Shown one piece after another: positions 8,825 through 18,782 of a stretch of 64,000 bases of DNA. The notes beneath the pieces were generated by a model. It was not told the origin of the DNA, made no database searches, and saw only the letters and a program-made list of their open reading frames with translations. Source of the stretch: Lactimicrobium massiliense (lineage in GTDB: Bacteria; Bacillota_I; Bacilli_A; Erysipelotrichales; Erysipelotrichaceae); assembly GCF_900343155.1 (NCBI RefSeq), contig NZ_OUNG01000003.1, positions 372,001-436,000 on the forward strand, read 5' to 3'. Position numbers and translations under genes: made by a program. How positions within the stretch are numbered: the first letter of the stretch is position 1; each line of letters opens with the position of its first letter.

Positions 8825-10561
8825 TCAAAGCCTAATCAAAAGATACTGAAGTGAAAACGTTGAAACAATTGTTAAAGCGAGAATAAAACCATCACTATTT
8901 ATCGATGTAATCCTAATTGGCATCTTCTTCTCAAGTATTAGCGGAATTAGCAGAATAGGTGAGAAATATCTTCCTTGAACTCCTTGTACTATTGAAGAGG
9001 ATATCGGTGTCCACGCAATTGCCATTCCACATATTATATTAGCAATAGTAAGAGCAAATATGATTAAAAATATACCAGAAAATCTAAGACAAGATACATT
9101 TTCAGATGGTCTTCTGATTCCAGATAATAGCAAAATAATAATGAAAATAATAATTAATTGTTCCGGCATCATTAAATTCAACCATCCAAGCTGCTTGCCA
9201 ATCATTGTTTCAATGTACCACTGTGAAGAAATTATCAGTGTTCTAAACAACATTTTAAAGCTATTGACCGGGAAAGCCAGCATATAAGAAACAGAATAAC
9301 TCTCCTCAGGCGTAATTGTACCAAATTGGTCAATAATAGTAGGATGATACATTCTTACTGCGAATCCTAACAAGTAGAAAACAATATAGCCACTACATAA
9401 TATCAATAACCCGCACAGAATTAACTTTTTAATCATTGTAGATTTTTTTACTATTATGTTTTCATACCTTATCAAAACCGTTACTAGCAACGGGAGAATT
9501 CCAATCAACATATATGCATGACTTTTTATTCCAAAAATAAATATAAAAACAAATAGCGATTTAAGGACATTTTTGAAAAATTCATGCTTATTCAAGTCTG
9601 TCCTATTGTCATATATTGTTTTTATTGAAAAACAAATACAATATGCAGACAGTGCAAACAAGATCGAGTCATACGATATAGATATTGCTTGATGCAATGT
9701 CATTGGCAATAAACAATATGTAAATAATGCTTCTTTCCCTACTGGAATGAGTTTAATGCTTTTATTTATTATTAGACAAAAAACGATAAAATTCGCTATT
9801 CTACCCAAAAGTAAAGTTAATCCTGTTCCCAAGCCAAAAAGTCTGCCTACAGAAAAGCCTAATGCCGGCACAATATACACATAGCCAAAAAAAGATGGCT
9901 TCGGAAAACTTACCTGTATTTCATTTTTTGTACTTAATGGTGCAACAAGATCATGCAAGTATATTTCATATTTTCCTATATCTTGATAAGAACCAGTCCA
10001 ATAATCGTGTTGATTGACCAGATAATCATCCTCTCTGATTGTGTTTTTGTTCATAATGATGTTTGAAACAGAATATGTCCAGCGCATATGCTGCGGTTCA
10101 TCTGGAATTGCTCCTATTGGCATGCATATCATCATTACGCTTCCCAATGTAACCAGACAAATCATAAATATTCTTCGTAAATCTGATTTCCATATGCTCA
10201 TTGCATAAAAGACAAAGAAAACAAGAGAATTTAATATACACTCTATCACAGAAAATAAGCGTGTAAATCTTTCAGCCTGAAGATGCCCATTAAACACAAA
10301 ATATATACAAATAATATTAAATAGTACTATTATCAAACTAATGACTATCGTCTTTGTTATCTTTTCTTTTTTGATCTTGCCATGTTTAAGCTCATTGACA
10401 TACAAAAGGCTGGAATAAATGCATAAGTTTATCAGAATTATTATGCTAAAAATAGAGGAGCCTAAAACAGTCCTAATGGAATAAGATTGAATCAATACGT
10501 ATAAAATAGAACAAAGCAGGAATATCACTTTATCATTGAGTTTAGTATTTAATAATTTCAT
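8825..10561 (-). CDS. DUF2142 family polytopic membrane protein
   Basis: A protein of about 578 aa with roughly 12 membrane spans. After the fourth span it carries IGAIPDEPQHMRW, the PDEPxH block that marks DUF2142 proteins, which resemble GT-C glycosyltransferases. Members are common in wall-polysaccharide clusters and may transfer sugars from polyprenyl-phosphate donors outside the membrane, fitting the DPM1-like gene next door. A longer start at 10591 overlaps the upstream stop (ATGA), but the ATG at 10561 has a good GGGAGAG site (10568-10574) with proper spacing and begins just before the first span, so it is chosen. Confidence 0.78.
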   Translation of the reverse strand: MKLLNTKLNDKVIFLLCSILYVLIQSYSIRTVLGSSIFSIIILINLCIYSSLLYVNELKHGKIKKEKITKTIVISLIIVLFNIICIYFVFNGHLQAERFTRLFSVIECILNSLVFFVFYAMSIWKSDLRRIFMICLVTLGSVMMICMPIGAIPDEPQHMRWTYSVSNIIMNKNTIREDDYLVNQHDYWTGSYQDIGKYEIYLHDLVAPLSTKNEIQVSFPKPSFFGYVYIVPALGFSVGRLFGLGTGLTLLLGRIANFIVFCLIINKSIKLIPVGKEALFTYCLLPMTLHQAISISYDSILFALSAYCICFSIKTIYDNRTDLNKHEFFKNVLKSLFVFIFIFGIKSHAYMLIGILPLLVTVLIRYENIIVKKSTMIKKLILCGLLILCSGYIVFYLLGFAVRMYHPTIIDQFGTITPEESYSVSYMLAFPVNSFKMLFRTLIISSQWYIETMIGKQLGWLNLMMPEQLIIIFIIILLLSGIRRPSENVSCLRFSGIFLIIFALTIANIICGMAIAWTPISSSIVQGVQGRYFSPILLIPLILEKKMPIRITSINSDGFILALTIVSTFSLQYLLIRL

Positions 10562-10587
10562 AGTTTTCTCTCCCAAGCAAAGTGTTC

Positions 10588-13014
10588 TCATTTCAGTAAA
10601 AATGGTCCATCTTCAATCTTAAAGTTTTTATTATAGTATGGATCCTCTGCACATATAATTGACTTCCATTTTTTTTGGAATACATGTATTTCATGATCAA
10701 ATCTCTGCACATGTTCAAAATCATCTTCATACCCCCGTGACTTTGATTCATAGTGATGCCAGAGAGCAAAAGCATTATAGACAACAAGCTTATTGATACT
10801 GCGTACTTTCAGGCAGTAATCAATATCATTTCCTGCGACTCTGAGATCCTCATCAAGGCCGCCAACAGCCTGATATATATCTTTCTTAGTCATCAGGCAC
10901 GCACCTGTCACCGCGCAATAATCACCATTCAGCATTGCCCGCATCATAAAGCCTAAATCTTTTTTACCAATACCAGTAAATACATGACCAGCGAAACCAG
11001 AAAATCCTGCAACAACCCCTGCATGCTGAACAGTATCGTCTTTGTATAATAGCTTTGCTCCGACACATCCAACATCCTCACGCATGCAAACGCCAAGCAT
11101 TTCAGTAAGTGCATCCGGAGAAACCATCTCAGTGTCATTATTTAACAGAAGCAGGTATTCTCCCTTTGCTTTCTCTACACCAAAGTTATTAATCGAACTG
11201 TAGTTGAACCCTGCATCTGATTTCCAAGTATAGACATGAATATTGCTGTGTTCCTTCTGGACAGCATCATAATATGCAAAGGTATCCTGATTCTTAGAAT
11301 TATTTTCGATAATCAGAATTTCAAAGTTTCTATATGTGCTCACATTTATGATTGACTGAATGCAGTTTTTCAAGAGATCCACATGATCACAGCTTGGAAT
11401 AATAATGGAAATAAGCGGATTATTCCCAGTACTGTAATGAATATGATACATTCCCCAATAAGGTTTAGGCATGATCTCTGCTTTTGCATTGATTCCCGTT
11501 CTTTCAAAATGTTCATCCAATGCATTTTTGCCAGCAACATAGCAGTACATTTTGCTTTCTGGATCCAGTGCCGTAGAACCCTCATGCATGCGCCAATGAT
11601 AAAGAATCTTTGGAATATGATACACATCATGTGATTTTTCAATGCATCTCAGCATAACATCATAATCCTGAGAGCCGTCAAACTTAGGGCGGAAGCCGCC
11701 TACGGCATCAATAATTTCTTTCTTTACAGCAAAAAAGTGAGTTATGTAGTTATGTGACAGAAACAGATCCGGATCAAAATCAGGTTTCAAGTTTGGATCT
11801 TCATATCTACCAGAATCATCATTATACTTGTCTTCATCTGTATATAAAACATCATAATGCGTATTCTGAACTGTCTTTACAATCTGGTACAAACAGTCAG
11901 GCTCAAGCAGATCATCATGATCAAACAGCGCTGTATACTCACCCGCTGCCAGTGTTAATGCTTCGTTGGTATTTCCAGAAATGCCCTTATTTTCGCTCAG
12001 GAACGTAACTTTAATACGAGGGTCACTGTCCTGGTATTGCTTTAACTTCAACCTGATATCATTATCCTTATCGCTGGCATCAGCGATACATAGTTCCCAA
12101 TTAGAATATGACTGATTTAATACTGAATGAATCATCTCTTCAAACAAATCTATGGGGGTGTTATATGTTGGAACTAAAATACTGATCTTAGGGGCATACG
12201 AAAAAACATGGGCCCTCTCTTTTTCAAGTTCGATCTGCTGCGCACGATTGCGATAAAACCATGCATCGTAATCAAATTTTTCTAACCTCGCATGCAGCAC
12301 CTTGTGTCCAAATCCCTTGAAACCATACTCATGCAGATATTTAACACCTTTATCAATGTTTTCTTTGGTCATTGCCTTCATCAATCTTACGAAGGAAAAA
12401 CCTGGCTCACTGATCATGTTTTTTTTCACAGGAATAGAAAGCTTTGATGCACCATCTTCAATATTCAGAAAATATTTAGCTTCCTTCATAGGTGTAAATG
12501 TAATCAGGAAGCCAACGCTTAATGCATTATCTGTATCTGTAATACCAGATTCAATTGTCCTCTGGAAGACTGTATTTCTGACAGAAATTCTCTGTTCGTT
12601 TCCACTTTCATCCGTGATCGAATACTTCTTCCCGCCCAGATAGGAAAAGCTCCATCCTGAAATCTGTGTATAGTTCTTGAACTCACTGACACCATAGATA
12701 TCACCAATTATTGATCTGACTGGAATATCAGTGGTTTCCAATTGATCTCTTTTGACACTGCCATTCCTACAATGACTGATAAGAGCAATCTCATTCAGAT
12801 CCTGCTGATCAGAAAGGCGAATATAAAACCAGGCAGAATAAATTTCGTCCGCGAATTCAAACAGCTCTGTCGGTTCATACTTTTCTCCATCAATTTCAGC
12901 ATGCATGACAAAATACTTTTCATCACTCTCAACTTCCAACTGAAGGAACAGGTATCTGCTGTTACCAGCTTGATATATATTACTGTTTTTTACATGTACG
13001 TTAAATTTCATCAT
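10588..13014 (-). CDS. Tandem-domain family 2 glycosyltransferase
   Basis: An 808-aa protein with an N-terminal beta-rich region of about 260 residues, then two GT2 catalytic domains. Domain 1 (from about 275) has ISILVPTYNTP and TALFDHDDLLEPD. Domain 2 (from about 545) has ISIIIPSCDHVDLL and LLLLNNDTEM. Both DXD-type motifs look intact. Proteins of this architecture extend rhamnan or O-antigen-type glycans exported by ABC transporters, matching the permease and ATPase genes just upstream. It is a close paralogue of the gene at 13028-15472 and shares long identical stretches in domain 1, so it arose by duplication. Spacing to that gene is 13 bp. Confidence 0.88.
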   Translation of the reverse strand: MMKFNVHVKNSNIYQAGNSRYLFLQLEVESDEKYFVMHAEIDGEKYEPTELFEFADEIYSAWFYIRLSDQQDLNEIALISHCRNGSVKRDQLETTDIPVRSIIGDIYGVSEFKNYTQISGWSFSYLGGKKYSITDESGNEQRISVRNTVFQRTIESGITDTDNALSVGFLITFTPMKEAKYFLNIEDGASKLSIPVKKNMISEPGFSFVRLMKAMTKENIDKGVKYLHEYGFKGFGHKVLHARLEKFDYDAWFYRNRAQQIELEKERAHVFSYAPKISILVPTYNTPIDLFEEMIHSVLNQSYSNWELCIADASDKDNDIRLKLKQYQDSDPRIKVTFLSENKGISGNTNEALTLAAGEYTALFDHDDLLEPDCLYQIVKTVQNTHYDVLYTDEDKYNDDSGRYEDPNLKPDFDPDLFLSHNYITHFFAVKKEIIDAVGGFRPKFDGSQDYDVMLRCIEKSHDVYHIPKILYHWRMHEGSTALDPESKMYCYVAGKNALDEHFERTGINAKAEIMPKPYWGMYHIHYSTGNNPLISIIIPSCDHVDLLKNCIQSIINVSTYRNFEILIIENNSKNQDTFAYYDAVQKEHSNIHVYTWKSDAGFNYSSINNFGVEKAKGEYLLLLNNDTEMVSPDALTEMLGVCMREDVGCVGAKLLYKDDTVQHAGVVAGFSGFAGHVFTGIGKKDLGFMMRAMLNGDYCAVTGACLMTKKDIYQAVGGLDEDLRVAGNDIDYCLKVRSINKLVVYNAFALWHHYESKSRGYEDDFEHVQRFDHEIHVFQKKWKSIICAEDPYYNKNFKIEDGPFLLK

Positions 13015-13027
13015 AACCGCCCATCAT

Positions 13028-15472
13028 TTATAAAGTGATCACACTGTCCTGCATTGCAAGATTTGGATTATAGAATGGATCACCTGCATCCAGAAGATCC
13101 TTCCATCTTTCTCTGAATAATGCTTCTGATCTTATCTTTTCATCCGCATCGAATTCTTTCTTCAAATACAGAGAGGTCTTGCCAACATGATTAAACCATT
13201 TTGAGAAAGGATCATATACAATGTATTGACCAAGTCTTCTTGCTCTCAGGCACAGATCGACATCAGACAAGCGCTCCCCCATTTCTACGTCAAAGCCATG
13301 CAGCTCATGGAAAAGGTCTTTGCTGATCAGCATGCATTTTGAGGTTACAGCACTGTAATTGCATCTGACAATAGCCCGCATCTGATAGCCAAAATCCTTA
13401 TCTGCCTGACCCGTCAGCACATAACTGGTAAGATTGTTACGTTCGATAATAATTCCTGCATGCTCAACAGTACGATCGTCAAACAGGAGCTTTGCACCTG
13501 CGATTCCCCTATGATTGCATTCAAGGTCACCAACAAGCTCACTGATAGATTCCGGATTGATCATTTCAATTGTTTCATTCAAGAACAGCAGATATTTTCC
13601 TGCAGCAAGCTCTGCACCAGCATTGTATGCAGCAGGACTGCTGTATTTTCCCTCATATGCTGCATACTTGTAACCTGCAGACTGATGATGAAGAATATCA
13701 TTGTCTTTGCTGCAGCTGATAATAATCTCAATATTATGATACAGATTAATGCTGTTAAGAGATGCTATGCATTTTTCTAATAATTTTTGATTATTCTGAG
13801 CAGCAATAATAACAGATACCAGCGGATTTTCTTTCAGATCAAACCTAGTGCGGTACAATCCCCAGAGTCCATTCGGCATCATTTCAACATGTGCATCGAT
13901 GCCAAAACGTTGATAATGTGCCTGAATTGCATTTTTTCCCGCTTCATAGCAATACATCTTGGCAGATGGATCAGAAGCCGTTGATCCTTCATGAATCCGC
14001 CAGTGATAAAGCACCTTGGGAATATGATATACAGACTCAGCATTCTCTACACACCTGAAAATCAGATCATAATCCTGTGATCCATCAAAGGAACTTCTGA
14101 AACCTCCAACCTTTCTTACAATCTCTGTTCTGGCGACAAAGAAATGCGTGATGTAATTATTGGAGCAAAGCTGATCCGGTGAAAAATCAGGCTTCATATT
14201 TGGATCATCAAAAATGCCGGTTTCATTATTCAACTTATCTTCATCTGTATATATGACGGAATATTTTTTATTCTGAAGCGCTCTTACAATCTCATACAGC
14301 GCATTTTCTTCCAGCAAATCATCATGATCAAACAGAGCTGTATATTCACCTTCTGCTAGTTCCAACGCCTTATTTGTGTTGCCAGAAATACCATAATTAT
14401 CATTAAGATATTTCACTTTGATACGCGGGTCTTTCTTTTGATAATCAGAAATTATTTGCTTGGCAGGATTGCCAGCATCACTGCCATCCGCAATGCACAG
14501 TTCCCAATTTGAATAGCTTTGGTTTCTCACCGATTCAATCATTTCAACAAGCAGCTTTTCAGGCGTATTAAAAGTAGGAACAAGAATAGAAATCAAGGGA
14601 TTATATGTAAAAACATGCTTTCTTTGTTCCTTCAATTCTTTCTTAGACACACGGTGCAGCAAGAACCATTTGTTATAAGTATTGATCTTCTTGGAATCAA
14701 AATAAATTTTCTTATATCCGGAGAAACCACTGTTATGAATATGACGAAGGATATCGATAAGAGATATTCCAATAATTCTTTCACTGATATCTTTGAAAGA
14801 ATGAACACCATGTGCTTTCTGGTAACGGTGAAGGACATTAACCGTCACACTGTCCAAGCCATCACTGATTGTCAATACTGTCTTCTGATCTAAATTGCCA
14901 GGATATTTGATTTCAAAGCCACATTTTCGATCCTCATATGGCACAATTGAAAAATCGTAGAGATCGTTACGCAATATTTTTTTCTCTGTATACTCTATTA
15001 AATCTCCGGATTCACTGTCATGAACGGAAAGCACAAGCGGCTTTCTGCTTGCGGAATGGCACCATCCGCTGACTACCCAGAGATTTTTCTTATCATCATG
15101 TAAAATTCCATCAATTGAAAATAATATATCATTTGAAAAGGAATACTGTTTCAATCTTGGCCCGGACAGCTTAAATAATGTATGATTCTTCTCTCCATCA
15201 TAGGCTTCAATGACCAGCGATCTAATTGGCTCAACATCATTATTCTGTATCTTAAAACCACAGAACATTAATTCATCAGAAAGACTGTACTTCCTCATGA
15301 TGTCATATCGTAAGATATCTTTATATTCAAATTGAATGTATTTCCCATTCACTTTGATACTGATGGCTGGCAGCTTATGATTCTCCCCAAAGCACCAGCC
15401 GCTGATCATCAGCGTATCATGTCCCCCAAGCTTCTGTATTCTCAAATCCTCAAAATGATAATATATCTTCAT
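13028..15472 (-). CDS. Tandem-domain family 2 glycosyltransferase
   Basis: An 814-aa paralogue of the downstream 808-aa enzyme, with the same order: N-terminal beta-rich region, then GT2 domain 1 (ISILVPTFNTP, TALFDHDDLLEEN), then GT2 domain 2. Domain 2 is more diverged: its opening is VSVIIAAQNNQKL and the DXD-like region reads LLFLNETIEM, where the partner has NNDTEM. The change from NNDTE to NETIE may weaken or alter the second activity. The gene begins 11 bp after the ABC permease stop, so it is cotranscribed with the exporter. The sugars transferred are unknown. Confidence 0.87.
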   Translation of the reverse strand: MKIYYHFEDLRIQKLGGHDTLMISGWCFGENHKLPAISIKVNGKYIQFEYKDILRYDIMRKYSLSDELMFCGFKIQNNDVEPIRSLVIEAYDGEKNHTLFKLSGPRLKQYSFSNDILFSIDGILHDDKKNLWVVSGWCHSASRKPLVLSVHDSESGDLIEYTEKKILRNDLYDFSIVPYEDRKCGFEIKYPGNLDQKTVLTISDGLDSVTVNVLHRYQKAHGVHSFKDISERIIGISLIDILRHIHNSGFSGYKKIYFDSKKINTYNKWFLLHRVSKKELKEQRKHVFTYNPLISILVPTFNTPEKLLVEMIESVRNQSYSNWELCIADGSDAGNPAKQIISDYQKKDPRIKVKYLNDNYGISGNTNKALELAEGEYTALFDHDDLLEENALYEIVRALQNKKYSVIYTDEDKLNNETGIFDDPNMKPDFSPDQLCSNNYITHFFVARTEIVRKVGGFRSSFDGSQDYDLIFRCVENAESVYHIPKVLYHWRIHEGSTASDPSAKMYCYEAGKNAIQAHYQRFGIDAHVEMMPNGLWGLYRTRFDLKENPLVSVIIAAQNNQKLLEKCIASLNSINLYHNIEIIISCSKDNDILHHQSAGYKYAAYEGKYSSPAAYNAGAELAAGKYLLFLNETIEMINPESISELVGDLECNHRGIAGAKLLFDDRTVEHAGIIIERNNLTSYVLTGQADKDFGYQMRAIVRCNYSAVTSKCMLISKDLFHELHGFDVEMGERLSDVDLCLRARRLGQYIVYDPFSKWFNHVGKTSLYLKKEFDADEKIRSEALFRERWKDLLDAGDPFYNPNLAMQDSVITL

Positions 15473-15483
15473 TGAAGTACACC

Positions 15484-16263
15484 TCAGAACTGCTCAGCGA
15501 ATCCTTTTTCAAGCTTGCTGAAAACAAACCAGCCAATCGCAAGAGTCACGGCCGCAATAATTGCCAATACACCCATGATTCTCATATCGGGGATCTGATG
15601 GTTGAGAAATACATCACGATAGGAATTGATAATATGTGTAACCGGGTTTAAATTAATCAGCTTAACCAGTTTTGATGTAGAAGAGAATGTTTCAATTCGA
15701 TAAATAATCGGAGCGCCATACATTGCAAGCGTCAGCAGGAAATTCACGATATATTCAAGATCCTGGATGTAAGCATCCATTGCACCTAACAACATACCAA
15801 TTCCCAAAGCGAAAACACCTTCGATCAATGCAATCAATGGTACAAAGATGATATGCCAGCTTACACCGACACCAAAGATCATACAGAAAACAATGATGAT
15901 AATACATGAAATAAAGAAGTTGATAATTCCGCTGATTGCAGTCGCAAGAGGCAGAATTTCACGCGGAAAATATACCTTCTTGATAATGCCAGAATTGCTC
16001 TTGATGGATACGACACACTGGGTGATTACCGTCGAGAAAAAAGTCCAGGGAATAATACCTGTTACCAGATAAATCAGGTAATTATCACCAGTGTTATTCA
16101 ACAGGTACGGAAAAACAATTGCATATACGAGTACCTGCAGCAGCGGATTGATAAATGACCAAAGTACCCCGAGGATTGATGCCTTATACTTTCCTCTGAG
16201 CTCCTTTTTCACGCTGGTCTTTAACAATTCCCTGTATTTATATAGTTCTCTGAATTCATTCAT
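15484..16263 (-). CDS. ABC-2 type polysaccharide export permease (Wzm/TagG-like)
   Basis: A 259-aa protein with six predicted membrane spans and the start FRELYKYRELLKTSVKKELR typical of Wzm/TagG/RfbA permeases. The cytoplasmic N segment and the GVLWSFINPLLQVLVYAIVF first span match the family. It should form the channel that carries lipid-linked polysaccharide across the membrane with the ATPase encoded immediately upstream. Its ATG overlaps that gene's stop by four bases, so subunits are made in step. Length is normal for the family. Confidence 0.93.
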   Translation of the reverse strand: MNEFRELYKYRELLKTSVKKELRGKYKASILGVLWSFINPLLQVLVYAIVFPYLLNNTGDNYLIYLVTGIIPWTFFSTVITQCVVSIKSNSGIIKKVYFPREILPLATAISGIINFFISCIIIIVFCMIFGVGVSWHIIFVPLIALIEGVFALGIGMLLGAMDAYIQDLEYIVNFLLTLAMYGAPIIYRIETFSSTSKLVKLINLNPVTHIINSYRDVFLNHQIPDMRIMGVLAIIAAVTLAIGWFVFSKLEKGFAEQF

Positions 16264-17426
16264 GCTGCTTCTTTTTCTCCATCATAAACTACATATACAT
16301 CTTTATATGCGATCACATTACCCTGATCATCTTTTAAGGTTGCAGAAACCGTGATTCTGTTTTTATCATCACGCTGATCAAGGTAATCTTTCATATCAAT
16401 GCCTTTTGTCCAGCCAACAGTATCCGGATCCATAAAGCCGCCGTATTCTTCCGAATAAATCTGAACAACATCATCGCGTCTCATCGGCTCCAGATCAGTA
16501 ACTATTTTATTACCAATTTTCACCTCAAAAACAGCATTCTCACAGTCGCTGACTTTCCAGCCGCCAATCGGCATCTTACTTGTCTGATCACTGAAATGTG
16601 TATAATTCCGTGGGCCATCAATATATACCAAACCTGAATACGACGCACCGCTTTCCTGAATCTTCTTTTTCTTTTCAGCTACATTATCCAGAGCAACCTG
16701 TTTTAAGTATTCATCAATGACAATACCAGGCGCTCCATCCATGCGGAAACTGCCATGATACAGCCATACAACGCGTGTACACAATTCACGAACCATATCC
16801 AGGCTGTGAGAAACAATCACAATTGTCTTCCCGCCATCATCACGAAGCTGCCGCAGCTTCTCAAAGCACTTTTCCTGAAAATGCTGGTCACCAACTGCCA
16901 GAATTTCATCAATCAGGAGAATATCTGCATCCACGTTAATAGCAACGGAAAAGGCCAGGCGCATATACATACCAGAAGAATATGTTCTGATCGGCTCATC
17001 AATAAACTTACCCAGCTCAGAAAATTCAATGATTTTATCAATTCTCTGGTCAATCTCTTTCTCTGTCAACCCAAAAATAGCAGCATTAAAATAAATATTC
17101 TCTCTGCCTGTAAAATCAGGATGAAAACCAGCACCTAGTTCAAGCAGTGATGTTACTTTACCATCTGTCTTGATTGTGCCTGAATCAGGATAAATGATTT
17201 TTGTGATCAGCTTCAAAAGGGTTGATTTGCCGCTTCCGTTTGTGCCAATCAATCCAACAGTATCACCCTTTTTAATATCCAGATTAATATCGTTAAGCAC
17301 CTGAATCCGATGCTTTTTACCTCTGTGTCTCTTTGTCAGGAATTCCTTTAAAGTCTTCGCACCATCATGCTGCACTTTAAAGCTTTTTGACATATTCCTG
17401 ATTTCTATTGCATTTGAAGGATCCAT
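16260..17426 (-). CDS. ABC exporter ATPase with C-terminal extension (Wzt/TagH-like)
   Basis: A 388-aa protein. The nucleotide-binding domain covers about residues 1-245 with Walker A GTNGSGKST, signature YSSGMYMRLAFS, Walker B ADILLIDEILAVGD and the switch His in IVVSHSLD. Residues 260-385 form a separate, probably beta-sandwich domain after a charged linker. In Wzt-type proteins such domains recognise the finished glycan, but this one is not clearly the classic Wzt fold. An AGGAGG Shine-Dalgarno stands nine bases before the ATG. With the permease it would export the glycan built by the tandem GT2 enzymes. Confidence 0.92.
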   Translation of the reverse strand: MDPSNAIEIRNMSKSFKVQHDGAKTLKEFLTKRHRGKKHRIQVLNDINLDIKKGDTVGLIGTNGSGKSTLLKLITKIIYPDSGTIKTDGKVTSLLELGAGFHPDFTGRENIYFNAAIFGLTEKEIDQRIDKIIEFSELGKFIDEPIRTYSSGMYMRLAFSVAINVDADILLIDEILAVGDQHFQEKCFEKLRQLRDDGGKTIVIVSHSLDMVRELCTRVVWLYHGSFRMDGAPGIVIDEYLKQVALDNVAEKKKKIQESGASYSGLVYIDGPRNYTHFSDQTSKMPIGGWKVSDCENAVFEVKIGNKIVTDLEPMRRDDVVQIYSEEYGGFMDPDTVGWTKGIDMKDYLDQRDDKNRITVSATLKDDQGNVIAYKDVYVVYDGEKEAA

Positions 17427-17568
17427 TTCTCATTGCCTCCTGAACAAGCTGCTAAGTTGATGTTGGATGCGGCCCTCTGTCTCACTTTGCAAGGCAGTGC
17501 ATTATCCAATAGTGATCGATTTTATCATACTATAGGAATGAGTCAAATTAACATCTTTGTTGTAGTAA

Positions 17569-17626
17569 TGTTAGAGTCGGGCGGAATTGACCATTTGGGG
17601 GTGGTTACTTTCCCCCGACTCTAACA
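17569..17626. repeat. 58-bp element with 13-bp perfect terminal inverted repeats
   Basis: The sequence TGTTAGAGTCGGG at 17569-17581 is perfectly repeated in inverse orientation at 17614-17626. Inside, a GGGGG/CCCCC pair (17597-17601 and 17612-17616) could form a competing smaller hairpin. It lies between the exporter operon and the convergently placed end of the acyltransferase-3 gene. There is no T-run, so it is not a classic terminator. It may be a structured RNA, a regulatory fold upstream of the exporter genes, or the remnant of a small mobile element. Confidence 0.5.
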
Positions 17627-17630
17627 GCGC

Positions 17631-18782
17631 TTACTTTATTTCAATGAGCCGAGACTTATTTATTAACCAAATACAAAACGTATACAAGGCGAACGCTGTT
17701 ACTCCTATGAAAAATGTATACAAAGTCCATTTCAGTAAATTAAGCATAAAAAATAATGGACTATTTGCAAGGAGCGTTACCCAGTCACGCAAATTCCAAA
17801 GTTCATAAAAAAACTGATTATCATGTATTAGGTACACCATAAATGTTGATTTACCTAGTAGCGAAATAACGCGATTCTGTTTAAGAGAGATTCTTCTAAA
17901 TACTTCAAACATACATATAGCCAAAACAATAATAACTATATCATCAAGATTATAGCTTGGCATTGGTTGAATAAATACATCTTGCGAAGCATTGCGCAAA
18001 TAAGTTTCTATACTAGTCTGCGTGACATTATAGCTAGAAATCAAAACAATACCGTAAGATAATACTGAAATAGCAATCGCAATGTAGGTTTTGACCATTT
18101 TAAATGGCTCAAAACGATGAATGTATCCACCAAGGGAATATAAAAAGATTCCGGTCAATAACGTGCGTAAGCCTGAAGCTAGATTATCAACAAGACCACC
18201 AGTCCAAGAAAAAGATACAAATGCCAGAATGGTCAACAAAAATGCCACATATTTTTTCTGATCAAAATTAGCTAGCAACTTATTAATAAAAAGTTTTCCA
18301 CATATAATGATTGCAAAATAATATCCGACAAACCACGACATTGAATTGAAACTGCTAATGGTTTGTAAACTAACAAATTGTTGGAATTTGAACTTATATA
18401 ACATTGTTGGCACACAAACCAGCCATAAGCAAGCAAATCCTTGCTCCAACAATAATTTCTTTGAAATACGCCCAAGATGTATTTCCGAGCTATTTCTATT
18501 GGCCATATAATATCCAGATATTAAGATGAAGATATCATTGCTAATCATTCCGAAAGTCATTATTATGTCAATAATTAGCAGTCTTTTATAAAAGATAGGG
18601 TGGTTAAATATTCCAATATTATTTCTTCCAAGCGCCCCAGGATCTGTAAGCTGAACTATAACACAATGCACTATTATGTGATATATAACAATCATTAACA
18701 TTGCAATAATTCGAAGTAGTTCAATATTTGAATCACGTTTTTTCCTGAATTGATTTTGTTTATTTTTATCATTGATTATCAT
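17631..18782 (-). CDS. Acyltransferase 3 family membrane protein
   Basis: A 383-aa polytopic protein beginning with a short basic tail and SNIELLRIIAMLMIVIYHII, which contains the R-x10-H pattern of acyltransferase-3 enzymes (OafA, WecH, NolL type). About ten membrane segments follow. Such proteins O-acetylate or O-succinylate polysaccharides and lipids. Here it would decorate the glycan made by the genes downstream, which run in the same direction after a 204-bp gap holding the inverted repeat at 17569-17626. A GAGAG site precedes the ATG. Its target is inferred from context only. Confidence 0.85.
   Translation of the reverse strand: MIINDKNKQNQFRKKRDSNIELLRIIAMLMIVIYHIIVHCVIVQLTDPGALGRNNIGIFNHPIFYKRLLIIDIIMTFGMISNDIFILISGYYMANRNSSEIHLGRISKKLLLEQGFACLWLVCVPTMLYKFKFQQFVSLQTISSFNSMSWFVGYYFAIIICGKLFINKLLANFDQKKYVAFLLTILAFVSFSWTGGLVDNLASGLRTLLTGIFLYSLGGYIHRFEPFKMVKTYIAIAISVLSYGIVLISSYNVTQTSIETYLRNASQDVFIQPMPSYNLDDIVIIVLAICMFEVFRRISLKQNRVISLLGKSTFMVYLIHDNQFFYELWNLRDWVTLLANSPLFFMLNLLKWTLYTFFIGVTAFALYTFCIWLINKSRLIEIK

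Noticed and set aside
17569..17626. Inverted repeat as a rho-independent terminator
   Set aside because: There is a 32-base loop and no T-run, unlike the clear terminators elsewhere in the window.
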